A stretch of DNA of 64,000 bases from Adiantum capillus-veneris (taxonomy: Eukaryota; Streptophyta; Polypodiopsida; Polypodiales; Pteridaceae), in contig CM043953.1 of assembly GCA_014529385.2 (NCBI GenBank), positions 113,891,049 through 113,955,048 on the forward strand. Reading direction: 5' to 3'. Both the position numbers and the translations under genes were made by a program. The notes beneath the pieces are model-generated. The model had not been told where the DNA came from. It saw nothing but the letters and a program-made list of their open reading frames with translations, and ran no database searches. Below, in pieces: positions 1 through 12,479 of the stretch. Position 1 is the first letter of the stretch; each line of letters opens with the position of its first letter.

Positions 1-1240
1 GTTTGTAATCATGCATAGAGTTTGTGATATTAATCTTGATCCATTTTGAGCCAAATGCAAAAAATACGATTATTTACTTTTGACCTAAAATGAGCACTTT
101 TTGCAAATTTTTCAATGGACAGTCTTTTTATGACCTGTTTTAAGCCTTTGAGTCATCAAAAGTTAATTTGAATAAGATTCATCTAGTCAAACACAATTTT
201 TTGACAATCAGTACGGATTTCAATTTTTGCCAAGTTTTTGGTTTGTTTTGTGATCCAAACTCTATGAGCCTTCACAAAAGATGTTTGTAATCATGCATAG
301 AGTTTGTGGTATCAACCTTGATCCATGTTGAGCCAAATGCAAAAAATGCGATTATTTATTTTTGACCTAAAATGAATACTTTTTGCAAATTTTTCTCTTT
401 TTATGACCTGTTTTAAGCCTTTGAGTCAAGTCAAAACTTAATTTGAACAAGGTTCATCAAGTCAGACATAATTTCTCGACAATCAGTGCGGATGTCAAAT
501 ATTTGCCAAGTTTTTGGTATGTTTTGTGATCCAAACTCTATGAGCCGTCATAAAAGATGTTTGTAATCATGAGAGTCTGTGGTATCAACCTTGATCCATT
601 CTGAGCCAAATGCCAAAAATACGATTATTTACTTTTGACTTAAAATGAACACTTTTTGCAATTTTTTCACTGGACAGTCAAGTCAAAACTTAATTTAAAC
701 AAGATTCATCAAGTCAGACATAATTTCTCGACAATCAGTACGTATTTCAGTTTTTGCCAAGCTTTTGGTCTGTTTTGTGACCCAAACTCTATGAGCCTTC
801 ACAAAAGATGTTTGTAATCATGCATAGAGTATGTGGTATCAATCTTGATCCATTTTGAGCCAAATGCAAAAAATACGATTATTTACTTTTGACTTAAAAT
901 GAACACTTTTTGTAATTTTTTCACTGGACAGTCAAGTCAAAACTTAATTTGAACAAGGTTCCTCAAGTCATATATAATTTCTCGACAATCAGTATGGATT
1001 TCAGTTTTTCCTAAGTTTTGGGTCTGTTTTGTGATCCAAACTCTATGAGCTTTCACAAAAGATGTTTGTAATCATGCATAGAGTCTTTGGTATCAACCTT
1101 GATCCATTTTGAGCCAAATGCAAAAAATGCGATTATTTACTTTTGACCTAAAATGAAAACTTTTTTGAGCTTTTTTAGTGGACAGTCTTTTTATAATCTG
1201 TTTTAAGCCTCTGAGTCAAGTCAAAACTTAATTTGGCCTA
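1..1240. repeat. Tandem array of about 250-280 bp units
   Basis: Five consecutive copies of a long unit begin at about 1, 283, 559, 810 and 1064, each opening with GTTTGTAATCATG and closing near CAAACTCTATGAGCC. Units 1 and 2 are about 280 bp. Units 3 and 4 are about 250 bp and lack an internal block of about 30 bp (TTTTTATGACCTGTTTTAAG region). The last copy decays by about 1240. The window opens inside the array, so it may continue to the left. It has no coding potential. It lies downstream, in minus-strand sense, of the LTR and PBS at 1817-2768, so it is probably an iterated leader of that retrotransposon (inference). Confidence 0.85.
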
Positions 1241-1816
1241 AAATGTCAAGAAAAAGTAAATAATTTGAGTTTTTGCAGACTTTTAAAAATTTACCTCAAA
1301 TGCATCCTTAAGCTTATCCATTGGTTCATACAAATTTTATGAGCATAATCTCAAGCCGGTTCAATGATTGATAGTCTTTTGGTGTTGTTTCAAGCCGTAG
1401 ACCTGAAACTCTGCAACTGCACATAAACAACTCAGACATGATTCCTTTAGAGTGAGCAATAATTTGAGATCTCACCTCGGATTCTACTTACCCTACTCCT
1501 AGGTTCTACTGCACTGGGTTGTGAAAAGTGTCAACAAACACTTGTTTTCTTGTTTTTTATGGTTTCTTGAGCATTGATCTTAAGATTTGTCTTGTCCATC
1601 AATCATTCTCTAAATCCTAACCTAATCCTACAATCCGACAATCCTACAATCCTATAAGGTACTTAACAAGTACAATCTACTCCCAAGCTACCTCTACATA
1701 GCAAAAGACGACACTCTTAAGCTATGTGATTTTTAAGAGAACTCCAGGTGAACCTAGAGGAAGTTAATGGACAACTACACAAGGCGCTCGTGTTCTCCCT
1801 AGTTTAGGTCTATTCG
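1241..1816 (-). other. Leader region of LTR element B, no gene
   Basis: This is a non-coding stretch between the tandem array and the PBS. It contains short direct repeats of a CAATCCTA-like motif around 1620-1660 and nothing recognisable as protein. It is placed in the 5' leader of the minus-strand LTR element only because it adjoins the PBS at 1817-1834. Confidence 0.4.
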
Positions 1817-1834
1817 TCCCCAGCAACGGTGCCA
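1817..1834 (-). other. Primer binding site, tRNA-Asp type
   Basis: On the minus strand, two bases after the LTR end CCCACA, the sequence reads TGGCACCGTTGCTGGGGA. The established PBS matching the 3' end of plant tRNA-Asp is TGGCGCCGTTGCCGGGGA, so 16 of 18 bases agree and both differences are transitions of the CpG-decay type. This PBS is typical of some plant Ty3/gypsy lineages. It fixes the adjacent LTR as the 5' LTR of a minus-strand element running off the left edge. Confidence 0.75.
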
Positions 1835-1836
1835 AA

Positions 1837-2768
1837 TGTGGGACGGGTGTCTAACCTCACTCCTATCTTATTGCAGACATAGCGAGAACCACGAATATAA
1901 TTGTCAATCTATGGGATGAAGCTGACTTGACTAGTGCATAGAGTCTACAAGAGGTTGCCAATCTCTTGGAAAACAACAAACAACTCACATCTAACTCAAG
2001 CTGCACTCAAATGACCGAAATCACCAAAAGCCAATCGCTCATCGGCAAACAATTCACAGCCGTTACAACATCAGATGACATCCAAACGTTATGAAACTTC
2101 TAGGGTGTTTGCAAGACCTAAGCACACATGCTTATGGTCTCAAATCTCACTTTGGATCAAGTACAAAATCCACGATTATTAACAGCAGTGAGTTTTTGAC
2201 CTGGTCGTTTTCGACCCAGAATGCATATAAATGCTTAGCTATGATACCCCAATATCCCGCCTATACTTATTTTATGATTTTAAAGCGTAAATTCCTACTT
2301 ATGATGAAATTAGGCTGCGGGTTGGCGACACCAAAAGCTACGGAATACTGTGAAATGCTTACGTCAATGCATAGAGCTCTTACCTGCAGTTGCAACGCAA
2401 TAGACGCAACTGCAATGTGACAACTTAATAATAAACTTTACAAAGTTGGATTTTATACCTTAGCCAAGGTCTAAAATGTGTAATGTTCGGCGCCCAAGAC
2501 CTTTGAAGCTCCACACTTATTGTATCTGCAACCTAGGTACACTAACTGACCTATGCTTTACATCTTGAAACTCTTATTGAACCCGTAACACGTTACAATT
2601 ATCACAATGGCTAAATAAATCGAGAAATTACAATACATGGCCATTTTGGAAAAATGTGAAAAGTGTGTAACTCCAATCTTCACTGCTTCTTCATATTCAT
2701 CTTCAATGTACATTCATAAGGCTTCGATCTTTAGCAGCTCCTATTAACTGACATCAGCTCAGTTAGCA
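1837..2768 (-). mobile_element. 5' LTR of retrotransposon B (minus strand)
   Basis: A 932-bp LTR beginning TGCTAACTGAG and ending CCCACA in minus sense. It matches, in inverted orientation, 13008-14019 almost base for base; the other copy has about 80 extra bp near its middle (around 13350-13430). A TATA box lies at 2451-2457. The PBS follows directly. The base before the LTR is the last of TGCAC (2769-2773, minus sense), which is also found just after the other LTR and is the apparent 5-bp target duplication. Upstream of the LTR lies the first half of copia element A. Confidence 0.85.
2451..2457 (-). promoter_or_regulatory. LTR TATA box
   Basis: TATAAAA on the minus strand, inside the LTR at 1837-2768 and conserved at the same place in the partner LTR (13319-13325). 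It is a plausible core promoter of retrotransposon B. Confidence 0.45.
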
Positions 2769-5200
2769 GTGCATCATATTTTGAATGCATGGAAGCCATC
2801 CAATTTTTTGAGACCTATGCTTCATCAAAAGACAGAGGTTCATCAACATCACACAAGCCAGAAACAGCCAAAGCGTAAAAACTTGATGCATAAGATGCAC
2901 AGCAATAACATGAACAAGTACGACTAGACCAAGGTGCATCCAGTTTACTCTCATGCAGGTATGCACCAACTATTTTGGCATATCGCTGGCTTGCTCATTC
3001 TCAGCGCTTTCCACATCAAGTACATCCTAGGTTGATCTGTAACATTTTCAAAAGCCCACATAGGCTGTACATTTGCCTAATTCAAATTTACATTTAAATT
3101 TCCACGATTGAAAAGAGGCAACAAACTGTCATAAATTTCATGTGATCTAACATTAATATCTGTAGCACATGACAACAAGGGTTGAACAGAATCTTCCACA
3201 AACACATCTTGTGAAACCAAGATACGCTTTGTTTGTGGATAGTATAACTTGTAACCTTTGCTTTCAACACTATCACAAAAAAAAAATGCATTTGACAGTC
3301 GTATCATCCAATTTTTGCACTATGTTTGAGGCACAACAGCATAAGCCAAACAGCCAAAAATGCACATGTGACCAATAGATGGCTTTCGATCATGCCATGC
3401 TTCATAAGGAGTCATAGACTACAAATCTTTTCTAGGACACGTATTAAGTACATAGGTAGCACACATGATGGTCTTCAAGCCACAACAAATGTGGTAAAGC
3501 TTGACTCTTGACCATGCATCGTGCCATCACCGTAAGCGACTTGTTTTTCCTCTCAGAAATACCATTTTGCTAAGGTGTATACAACATTTTACATTGGTGT
3601 TTTATCCCATGACTAGCTAGAAATGCATTAAATTCATGAGACATATAATCCCCCCTCGATCAGAACGGAGGGTGCCCATAGTATATTTGGAGACATTTTT
3701 AGCCATAGTCAGAAATTTCTTGAAGCACATAAACACTTCAAACTTAGCTTTAAGTGGATACACCCATGCATGCTTGAAGTAATGATCAATGAAAGTCATA
3801 AAATACAGGTAATTGCATAAGGACTGAGTTTGCATAGGCCCACAAACATCACTATGCACAAGATGCAACTCGCATGTAGCCCTTACTAAACTATCCTTTG
3901 GAAACTTTGAATACTGCATCTTACCCAAAATACAGCCTTGAAAAACATGCTTCACTGTTGCTTCAAGAGGCGGCAAAGAAGCAACCGTATCATATTTTTG
4001 CAAACGCAGCAAACTAGAAAAATTCAGATACCCAAAAAGTGCATGACAATGCATCTAAAACAGCCTTAGAATCCACAACAGCATTTGCAAAATTCTTCCC
4101 ACACTTGTCATACAAAGTGATCCTATACAGCCCATGGCATAAAATACCAGATACAATTGTCATCCACAAATTTGACAACAAGAATAAGTCTAGAAAGTGC
4201 AGATATAAACAAAAGGTTCTTTTTTATCCCAAGTACATAAAGTCCATCAACAAGTGTGAAAGAACTTCCATTCACGGTTGTCACCACAATCTTTCCAACT
4301 CCATTGACCAGATAAGAGACATTGTTGGCACAAGTGGCCGAATTCCATGAGGGACATCCTTGAGAGAGGAAAACAAGTCATGATGAGAGGTAACGTTCTT
4401 TGTAGCACCACTGTCAAAGTACCACACATGAGAATCTACAACAACTCACATACATGCATCATGGACAGAAGGATCATAAGTACACTCTGTACTAAAAACC
4501 CATTTTGCAACTACATTAGCATCACAAAAGACTCTACAATTGTTGCACTTGTAATAGAACTAGCCTCTTTCTTCTTATCCTCTTTTGCCTTCAATTTTGG
4601 ACACTGCTTGATCAAGTGATCATTAGATTTACAATAATGGCCACGCATCTTCTTTTTGCCCTTTTCATAGAATTCCCATACGAGGTGTTGCCAACAAAAG
4701 CATTGGAAACAAGTGATTTTCCACTTGTCAAAGAACCATGAGAAGTGGCTACATTGTTGTTACCACTTTTCCTCTGAGCCAAACTTGACAACTTTTGGGT
4801 TTCCTTCGGTCATAAGTCTCCAAGTACTAGCAAAAGTCTAGTAATAATCTGGCAAAGCGTCAAGAATAGTTTGCACAAGGGAACTATCAGAAATGACTTT
4901 GCCTGCAAAAATAAGTTGCTCATTGATATCCTTGATACTAGTAAGGAAAGCATCCATTTTATCTTCCTCATGCATAATGTTTGACTCCAGATCTTTACAC
5001 AACAATGCAATTTTAGCCTCATTGTGACTTACATAAAGACCAGACAGAATATTCCGAGCCTATTCTGTAGATTTAGTTGAACGAATGTGAGAAGTACTAG
5101 TACGCTTCACGGATAACACAATCAATGCATGAGCTTTCACATCTCTAACGGCTTGGGATGTATCAGCTGCATAGAAATTGGATTGGGTAATCTAACATCT
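2769..5200 (-). pseudogene. Ty1/copia element A, first half (gag to start of RT)
   Basis: A broken copia polyprotein read on the minus strand. Gag-like segments lie at about 5200-4600 (SNIMHEEDKMDAFLTSIKD; knuckle-like GHYCKSNDHLIKQC near 4610). Pre-integrase and integrase follow at 4054-3620 (LHLVHSDVCGPM, FMTFIDHYFKHAWVYPLKAK, LRSDRGG), then the integrase C-terminal block near 3290-3150 (SKGYKLYYPQTKRILVSQDV). The reading then reaches the N-terminal RT linker (SKNWMASMHSKYDA) and stops dead at the LTR of B at 2768. Stops and frameshifts are numerous, so it is not functional. The missing continuation (LIENDTWNLCDMPLGKK) is at 14024 on the opposite strand. Confidence 0.8.
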
Positions 5201-5399
5201 CCACTCCAAGTTCAATTATTGAAAATTGTCCACGTGGCCACTACATTCGCGTCTTTTGATTGTCCAGTGCATTCTCGTGGCTTATGTGCGGTTTTACTTG
5301 CCTATGTTATCGTGGTCTCAGTTGTGCTTGCAATCCCTTATGTCTAGCACGAAGGGCCTTCGGCTTTTATCTATGGACAAGCTCTGTTCTCCCAAGCAG

Positions 5400-6365
5400 C
5401 TTTGAGGATTGAATATTTTGAACTTGCGATGTCATGTTCTAGCTCAAAAAGCTATGCTATTGCCAGTCTTGGTGGAGCAGCAGCAACCTTGGGGTCTCAT
5501 GGTCTCAAATTTGTGTATGCATATTGTCACACCATCTTTTGGTCAGAAATCGACATATTGGATGTTGTTTTTTGGAAGCTTGAAGGATGCATACTTGGAT
5601 GTCCCTTTACTTCTTCTCTGATTGTTGATTGGAAGGTTGTCACTTTGCATTTGGCATGGCATGGTGGACAATCATCTGTGGGTAACTCCCTTTGTTTGGA
5701 GAGTTTGCATTGGAAAAAGGCCTTCTCTTCCAGTTTGGTTTTAGCGGTCTCCTCCCTATGAGTATTTCGTTTCTCAGAAAGGAATCTGCCAAGTGCATCT
5801 CATGGTGGATGACACGGGTCATAATCTTTCGTTCACTAATGCGATGTCTCATTTTTAGTTAGTTCTTCATTATTCTCCTTTTTGGTAGCAAATTCAAAGG
5901 ATGCTTGCTGATCACTCGCCCATTCCTCCTTTGTATGTGGACTCCTGCTTCTCTAATTGGAACCTTGCTACTACCAAATTGGATTGCATTTTGGTTGGCA
6001 ATGTATATGCCCTCTTGCTTTTTGATGTGTGAATTGTGCATCATGGTAATGAGCTAATGATCACTCTCCAAGTCATCCTTGTGATGGCAACCAGCATTGT
6101 CCAACATTTTCATCTACCTTTGACGGAACGTATTTTCTTATGGTGCTGCTTAATGAGAGCTCTACCTGTTGGCAGTGTATTACATGCATGGCATATTGCA
6201 CCTTCTCGTTGTTTGAGATGCCATGAAGCTGAGGAGACTATGCCACACTTATTGTGGGGTTATCGATGCTCCAAAGCCTTCATTCAACAAGTGCCGAATT
6301 CTCTTCGGCTGCGTTTTCCTTCCGGCATTTTTCACAGACGGTTTTGGCACCTTAAGAATAAGTAA
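5400..6365 (+). pseudogene. LINE remnant with zinc-binding RVT C-terminus
   Basis: The last part (6036-6365) reads LPLTERIFLWCCLMRALPVG, then CLRCHEAEETMPHLLWGYRCS. This is the layout of the plant LINE C-terminal zf-RVT domain (hydrophobic WRxxxxALPT block, then CxxC...E.xxHLFxxC). The preceding 600 bp, with stops in every frame, carries weaker pieces of the spacer that follows RT in LINEs. It has no intact RT core. It abuts the repeat starting at 6351. It could be a decayed fragment of the same LINE type as that at 24130-26420. Confidence 0.55.
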
Positions 6366-7586
6366 TAGGGGGTGTTCATACCATTGCAGAATGTCAAGTC
6401 ACCCCTAGTGTATTTAGGAGTAAGTTCCACCCAAAAAAATTTTAAAAAATAAAAAAAGCTATGCCAAAGCTGGGATAGGACAGGCAGGGGTTCAACTCAC
6501 TAGGGAGCTTATAAGTTATAAGCATGAAGTAAAAAGGTTCTTTAGGGCTATAAAATTTCCAAGAAGAGAATTTTTAAGAAAAAGTTTAGGTTATAGAGGA
6601 GTGTTGAAAGGTGATATCGGTCCTACTGGTCAAACAATAGTTAGGCCACACAAATGGTAAATTCTTCTATACAAAAAACCAACCAAAGTATTTGACTCAA
6701 GCTGAGATATTGTCAGAAGGGACTTGGCCCCAGAGGGGGCTTAGTTTAAAAGCCTCCAATGGAAGGCCCCCGGGGAGGCCACAATGTAAAAATTGCATAT
6801 ATCATGTACGAACAAGAGGTATTTAAATAATCCTTACCTTTAGATTTTCAAGTATTATATGTACCCCTTATGTATGCATTTTTGTAAAAGAACTAGCCCT
6901 TATGTATGAATTTTTTCACTTTCTCAATTAAAATACCATTTATGTAAGTACATTTTTCTATGAATGTGCATAATTGCAAATCCCTTATTTTGTTTGCACG
7001 TGCTATCTTATATATTTCCAATTGGATGCATCGGGGAAGGCCTTTCCACCATGAGTAGGGTCAGGTCCAAAATAGTATTGTAGTTTAAAATTTTGAGAAA
7101 GAAGTTTCAAAGTATAGGATAGGCCAATAGTAAGTCATAAATAAAGTGATATTGCCATAAGACATGTGTATATGTATCCTCTAGACAATGTAACAATTGG
7201 TCCCCAATAGGCATATTTATCTTAGCCATCTAGTTATGCCAAGATAATACAAGAAGAGGTTAAACCCAAGGGAGGAACAATTGTATACTCATTAGGTCCA
7301 TTATGCCCCAAAAAAAAAAAAAAATCTTCACAGATACACACGCAAGGTAGCCACCCAAAAGACAAATAAACATCAGCTACATCAATAGTTCAAGTGTATG
7401 TGTATGTGTAGCTAGGTGAATCAATCATAGTCAAATGAAGTAACCAAGAGAGTGTGTGTGTGTGTGTGCGCGTGCGTGTGTGCGCATAGGCTTTGATTGG
7501 CCCTTTAATGGATCGGGTCAAGTCTTACTTAGTTCATGGGTTTCCTAGGTGTAGGGTAGGTCATTATTAAGACACAGATGTTGGCG

Positions 7587-7640
<54 letters not shown>
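6351..7640. repeat. Left copy of a ~1.3 kb direct repeat (LARD-like LTR?)
   Basis: The segment starts GAATAAGTAATAGGGGG and recurs, same orientation, at 11002-12475. Shared blocks include GTTCATACCA, TTTAGGTTATA, CCCCAGAGGGGG, GGATAGGCCAATAGTAAGTC and TTTGATTGGCCCTTTAATGG. Both copies end in a long (GT)n tract. The 3.4 kb between them is non-coding. Paired direct repeats around non-coding DNA suggest a large retrotransposon derivative, but I cannot define TG/CA ends, a PBS or a target duplication, so a plain segmental duplication is possible. Confidence 0.65.
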
Positions 7641-7642
<2 letters not shown>

Positions 7643-7650
7643 GCGCATGC
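7591..7650. repeat. (GT)n followed by alternating GC/AC tract
   Basis: About 19 GT units (7591-7629) run into GCGCGCGCACGCGCGCATGC. Alternating purine-pyrimidine DNA of this type is prone to Z-form. A shorter similar tract lies at 7447-7486. Short Cys-Val open frames here are artefacts of the repeat. Confidence 0.9.
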
Positions 7651-7671
7651 CCCCCTACCCTAACCCATGCA

Positions 7672-7710
7672 CCATACTCAATGTGTCGGCAGTAGGCCCA
7701 TTGAGTATGG
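7672..7710. repeat. 12-bp perfect inverted repeat
   Basis: CCATACTCAATG at 7672-7683 is followed after 15 bp by its exact reverse complement at 7699-7710. It lies at the start of the non-coding interior of the direct-repeat structure. Function unknown. Confidence 0.8.
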
Positions 7711-10700
7711 GGCTACTGCCTCATGAAGTTGATGAGACTAGAATAGTCAAGTTTGAAGCCAAAGAGCTGTATCATATCATAAAATCCATGAGTCTCATCA
7801 AAGCTATAAGTGACAATGTTTAACAGATAGGATTATACTTCAGTAGTAGAAAATAGTATGGATGCCGTTCATAGTCAGTCGTAGAAATTTTCCATGCTCT
7901 TACGAGTTTCTATGGATAGTCCCCAATTTAACCGTCCATCCAAGAGTAGTCTCTTTATAGGTAAAATGTTCCTAAACTCATAAGAATCAAAATAATTACA
8001 CAATGGTAAGTAACTTTGGATTAACGTGCAACATAGAACCAGCAGAGTCAAAGACTACAATAGCTACGAGTAGGGATCCGATCTATAGACAAGGAGAGAC
8101 CACCTAACAACAAATTGTAGACAGTGGGTCCATCAAAACCTATAGACAGAAAAATTACAAAGCTAGCGGCCTAGTTTCCCAGCGTTTTTGGAGAGCATTG
8201 TGTTTAGGACATGTGTATTGTTGTATTAAACTTATACTAATACACAAGCGAAGATAAAGTTCAAAAGACAACTAGCTTTAGACAAAGGACAAAGATTAGT
8301 ACAAAAATGATTGTCTTAGCTTCATTTTTGTACATCAAAGTGAGAATGAAGTATCATTCCAATGGAATATACATGAGATAGTCAAAAAATATAACCTATC
8401 AGTTTTTATGCATGTCCTACTTAAAACTATTCAACTTAAACCTACTATATAGTGCAAAGTATTTAGGAGACTAACAACCCAACAAAGAGTAAATATATAA
8501 ATCCAGGTGACGTGTATATCCATATGTTTTGATATTGATCAGAAAGCCATAGCCCCTTCTGATCCAAGTGTCAAAAGTTTCCCTTAATTTTAGAATTAGA
8601 AGTCCACCACCCCTTCTGATCCAAGTGTCAGAAAGATCCCTTAAAACATTTAAGTATATAATCTAAAAATGTAAATCCATATGTTTTAATAATGATCAGA
8701 AGGCCACCCTTTTTTTGATCCAAGTGTCAAAAGTTCCCTAAATTATAAAGATTATTCATTGTGATTAGAAGGCCACCACCCCTTGTGATCCAAGTGTTAG
8801 AAATAACCCCAAGGTAAGTTATGCAACTTTCTGACTGCAAACCAATATACATATTTTATTGTTTATGCGGATCAGAGAGTCATCACCCCCTTTTGATTTA
8901 AGTGGTAAAACCATTACCAAATAAATTAAGTTTATTGAAGTCTATTTTGAGTGATCTTTTCTTATGCTCTTGGATTTCCATTAAACTCTTCTAAACTATT
9001 CCATAAAACATCACTTATTGTGGAAGTTCTATAGCTCAAAAAAATCATCTATAACCATTGGTATCAACAGTCTTTCATAGGTATGTGATTTCTCAACTTG
9101 CACTAAAAAAAGTAAACAGGTATCGACATAAAAGGTCAGTAGGTATTGGCATCCCAGTCAGATAATCCATATATTAAACTTACAAAAATCATTATATACA
9201 CTATAGTGTATTAAAACAAAAAGCTGATTGTAAGTGCTTTTACACTATCAATATGCTTAAATTAGGGCTTAAATTACAACCAGACACGTCATAAAAGACT
9301 ATCATTTATGTTAGTTTTTAAGAAATCTTAGTATAGCCAGGCAAAAAGTTAGTTGCACTAGCCTTGATTAACTAGGAAATCGTGATCAAAAACTTCATTA
9401 AATTCCATTAAAACTTCATTGAATTAATGCAATCTAAGCAATACAACTAGTTGGTTTCATGAAATACAAGTCAAATCAGCAGTACAAGCCTGATAGTAAA
9501 ATAACCATCAGATCATAGGATGAGAGTAAAGAATAGTCATTAATATGGTATGAATCAGCTATATTTTCCAAAACCTTAAACCAGGTCAAGCAATAATGTG
9601 GTTATAACCTATCAGTGTTTAAGGTTTCCTTGTATCAGTATGAAACCATACTATATGAAGCTAAATGCCAGATGTACAAATGCTCAAGCTAGGAGCCGAA
9701 ATTATGCTACATTTCTCATGCCATAACAAGGTAAAGTAATAGTATTAGGAAGGTCTTAGAAATTTCTTTTTAAAATGAGTAAAAAATATCAATTGTCCGA
9801 TTTAAAAGGTTTGAATAGGTTATAGTCCGTAGCCATATAAAGACTAGAAGTGCTTTCCATCAGAAGTAGAAGTTACTCCCACCAATTATCAATCAAACCA
9901 ATCAATCAACGGCTCAATATCTTGAGTGCAAAACAATGCAGTCTTAACATTATGTCAGCACATTACTTTTAGCCGACCCGCCAGAGAAGAGAGATCAATT
10001 ATTAATGAGAGATAACTAGCTACCTACAATCTAAGAAGGACTTATGGGAAGGAACATACATTGCTCAATCACTCCCAAAAAAAATAAAACAATCATACCA
10101 CAGGTTCATTTTAACGCCATAAGTCAAAAACCAGAAGGTAACTGAGATTTTGTCCTTTATTGAAAACAACAACCTTCGGATGCTTAGAATCGTTTCCTCA
10201 AAGCTACCATAACATTGACATCAACCAATCAAGGCAGAAAGTGTCAAAAGCACATACAAGAATGGTATTTTTTTCAACCAAGAAGAGAGAACCAGTTCGG
10301 CCTCAATCAGTAAGGTAAAATGTCTCACAATAGAAGTTAAAGTCAATGCTTAAAATAAACCAAAATAGAGCTTCCACAGTTATAAAATCAACAGTATAAA
10401 GTAATTTCTATGCCAATATGAGAAGCTTCACCCTTCTCAATGGTTTCCATATTGAAGATAGCAAACCAGTAAGAACACTATGACAACCTTCTCTCACACA
10501 AAAGGCAAGAAAAAATAATAATATTCAAGACTAAGTGAGGGGAAGACTCAACCCTCACCTCAATAAATAGCAGAAGGTGGAAGCCAATCCGGCCTGTTAT
10601 GAACAAAAATCCCCCAAGATTTTCTTACAAGATCGGCTCAAGTACCTCATCTTTCTGTGTACATAGCATTCAAAAGATCGACAATGACACCCATAGGTTC

Positions 10701-10779
10701 CGCTTCCAGAATCATCCTAGAATCCAAGTGAGCAGGCAGAGCCATTCACCAATTATGCATGCATGAGTCTATGGTGGTG

Positions 10780-10783
<4 letters not shown>
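7711..10783. other. Non-coding interior between the direct repeats
   Basis: About 3 kb, AT-rich, with no open frame of note and no recognisable transposon protein. It carries the iterated hairpin series at 8537-8898. Nothing else identified. If the flanking repeats are LTRs, this is the non-coding body of a LARD-like element. Confidence 0.5.
8537..8898. repeat. Five iterated hairpin units
   Basis: Five related units at 8537-8564, 8594-8621, 8694-8720, 8763-8790 and 8870-8898 follow the pattern GATCAGAAGG - loop - CCTTCTGATC and are each followed by CAAGTGT or a variant (AAGTGG in the last). In the consensus, the two arms are perfect reverse complements of 10 bp around a short CCACCACC-type loop. 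Spacing is 60-110 bp. Individual units have one to several arm mismatches. Confidence 0.75.

Positions 10784-10874
<91 letters not shown>
10784..10874. repeat. (GA)n microsatellite, about 91 bp
   Basis: Uninterrupted GA/AG dinucleotides. It lies 130 bp before the right copy of the direct repeat. Confidence 0.95.
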
Positions 10875-10877
<3 letters not shown>

Positions 10878-11199
10878 GGATCAAATATAGTGCGGATAAT
10901 GATTAGGTAGGGATGAAGCACTCAGTGAGCCTTACATCTCGCTCTGGAGGAGAACCACCATTCAAGGGTGTGTACTCAAAAGTGCTATGGTAATTAACCC
11001 CTTGAGAATAAGTAATAGGGGGATGTTCATACCACTATAGAATGTCAAGTTACCCCTAGTGTATGTAGGGGTACTAAGTTCCACCCCAAAGTATATATAT
11101 TAATTGTCCAAAGAGCTATGCCAAAGTCAGGATAGAATAGGTGGGGGTTCAACTCATTAGGAGAGCTAATAGATTATAAGCACTAGTACTATCGGCCTC

Positions 11200-11341
<142 letters not shown>

Positions 11342-11439
11342 AACCTTCCCTAGATCTTTTTTTTTTCTTTTTTCTTTTACCCCAATGATTGGACCCTCAG
11401 TCCTTAACTGATATGTATCTGATGGCTTCACTTAGAAGA

Positions 11440-11545
11440 AACGAGTTGATCTAATGTTTTTTGTGATGGTCTCATGGGTCATATATGACCTACATGGATG
11501 ATAAATCAATCAATCAATCTATCTATCTCTCTCTCACACTGAGCA
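11440..11545 (+). mobile_element. SINE-like 3' tail with palindrome and short-repeat tail
   Basis: Contains CTCATGGGTCATATATGACC (palindrome GGTCATATATGACC at 11477-11490), a GATGATAA-type segment, and a tail of ATCAATCAATC / TCTATCTATCTC / CTCTC repeats. The same block with a simple-repeat tail recurs at 23338-23400 and 53331-53432 in unrelated flanks. This is what a retroposon 3' end looks like. The body and 5' head were not identified. Confidence 0.5.
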
Positions 11546-12275
11546 CGCTGGTTGTAGGGCACACTGGCCGGACTGAAGAGGTACCGCCACGTGTCCGAGG
11601 GGAGGGGTCGGAATCCCTTCCCCCATTATAATAGTATAGATTAAGTCAAAATGTCCTTTAGGGCTAAATTGTTTCCAAGAAGAGATTCTTTTAGAAAAAG
11701 TTTAGGTTATACAAGAGTGTTTAAAGGTGAGATCAACCCTACTGGTCAAACAAAAGTTAGGCTACACAAATGGTAAATTCTTCTCTACAACAAACCAACC
11801 AAAGTATTTTACTTAAGCTAAGATATTGTGAGAAGGGATTTGGCCCCAGAGGGGGGCTATAGTTTAAAAGCCTTCAATGGAAGGTCTTTCCATGAACATG
11901 GTCAGGTCCAAATTAGTAGCATAGTTTAAAATTTTGAGATATAAGTTTCAAGGTATAGGATAGGCCAATAGTAAGTCACAAATTGCGATAAGATATGTGT
12001 ATATGTATCCTTCAGACAATGTAACCACCATCAACCCCCAATAGGCATATTTATTGTAGCCATCCATTTATGCGCCAAGACAGTACAGGAAGAGGTCAAA
12101 CCCAAGGGAGGTACAACTGTATACTCATCAGCTCCATTGTATCCCAAAAGAATTCAAATTCTTCACAGATACACACTCACGTAGTCACCCAAAAGACAAA
12201 ATCAACTAAATCAATAGTTCAAGTGTAAGTGTATGTGTAGCTAGGTGAAGCAATCATAGCTAGATGAAGTAACTA

Positions 12276-12316
12276 TGTGTGTGTGTGTGTGTGCACGCGC
12301 GCGTGCGCACACACGC
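12276..12316. repeat. Palindromic GT/GC/CA tract
   Basis: (TG)n runs into TGCACGCGCGCGTGCGCA and then (CA)n, so the tract is close to self-complementary and all alternating purine-pyrimidine. It corresponds to the (GT)n at 7447-7486 of the left repeat copy. Confidence 0.75.
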
Positions 12317-12418
12317 ATAGGCTTTGATTGGCCCTTTAATGGATTGGGTCAAGCCATACTTAGTTCAGGGGCTTCCTAAGTATAGGGGATGACATTATCA
12401 ATCCAAAAATTCCAATGA

Positions 12419-12421
<3 letters not shown>

Positions 12422-12474
<53 letters not shown>
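12422..12474. repeat. (GT)n microsatellite, about 53 bp
   Basis: A pure GT tract at the end of the right direct-repeat copy. It marks the passage from repeat homology into the 3' interior of element B and so sits at or near the inferred rearrangement junction. Confidence 0.95.
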
Positions 12475-12475
<1 letters not shown>

Positions 12476-12479
12476 CTTG

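Noticed and set aside
1-1240. CRISPR-like repeat array
   Set aside because: Units of 250-280 bp that are repeated throughout, with no short-repeat/unique-spacer alternation; eukaryotic retrotransposon context.
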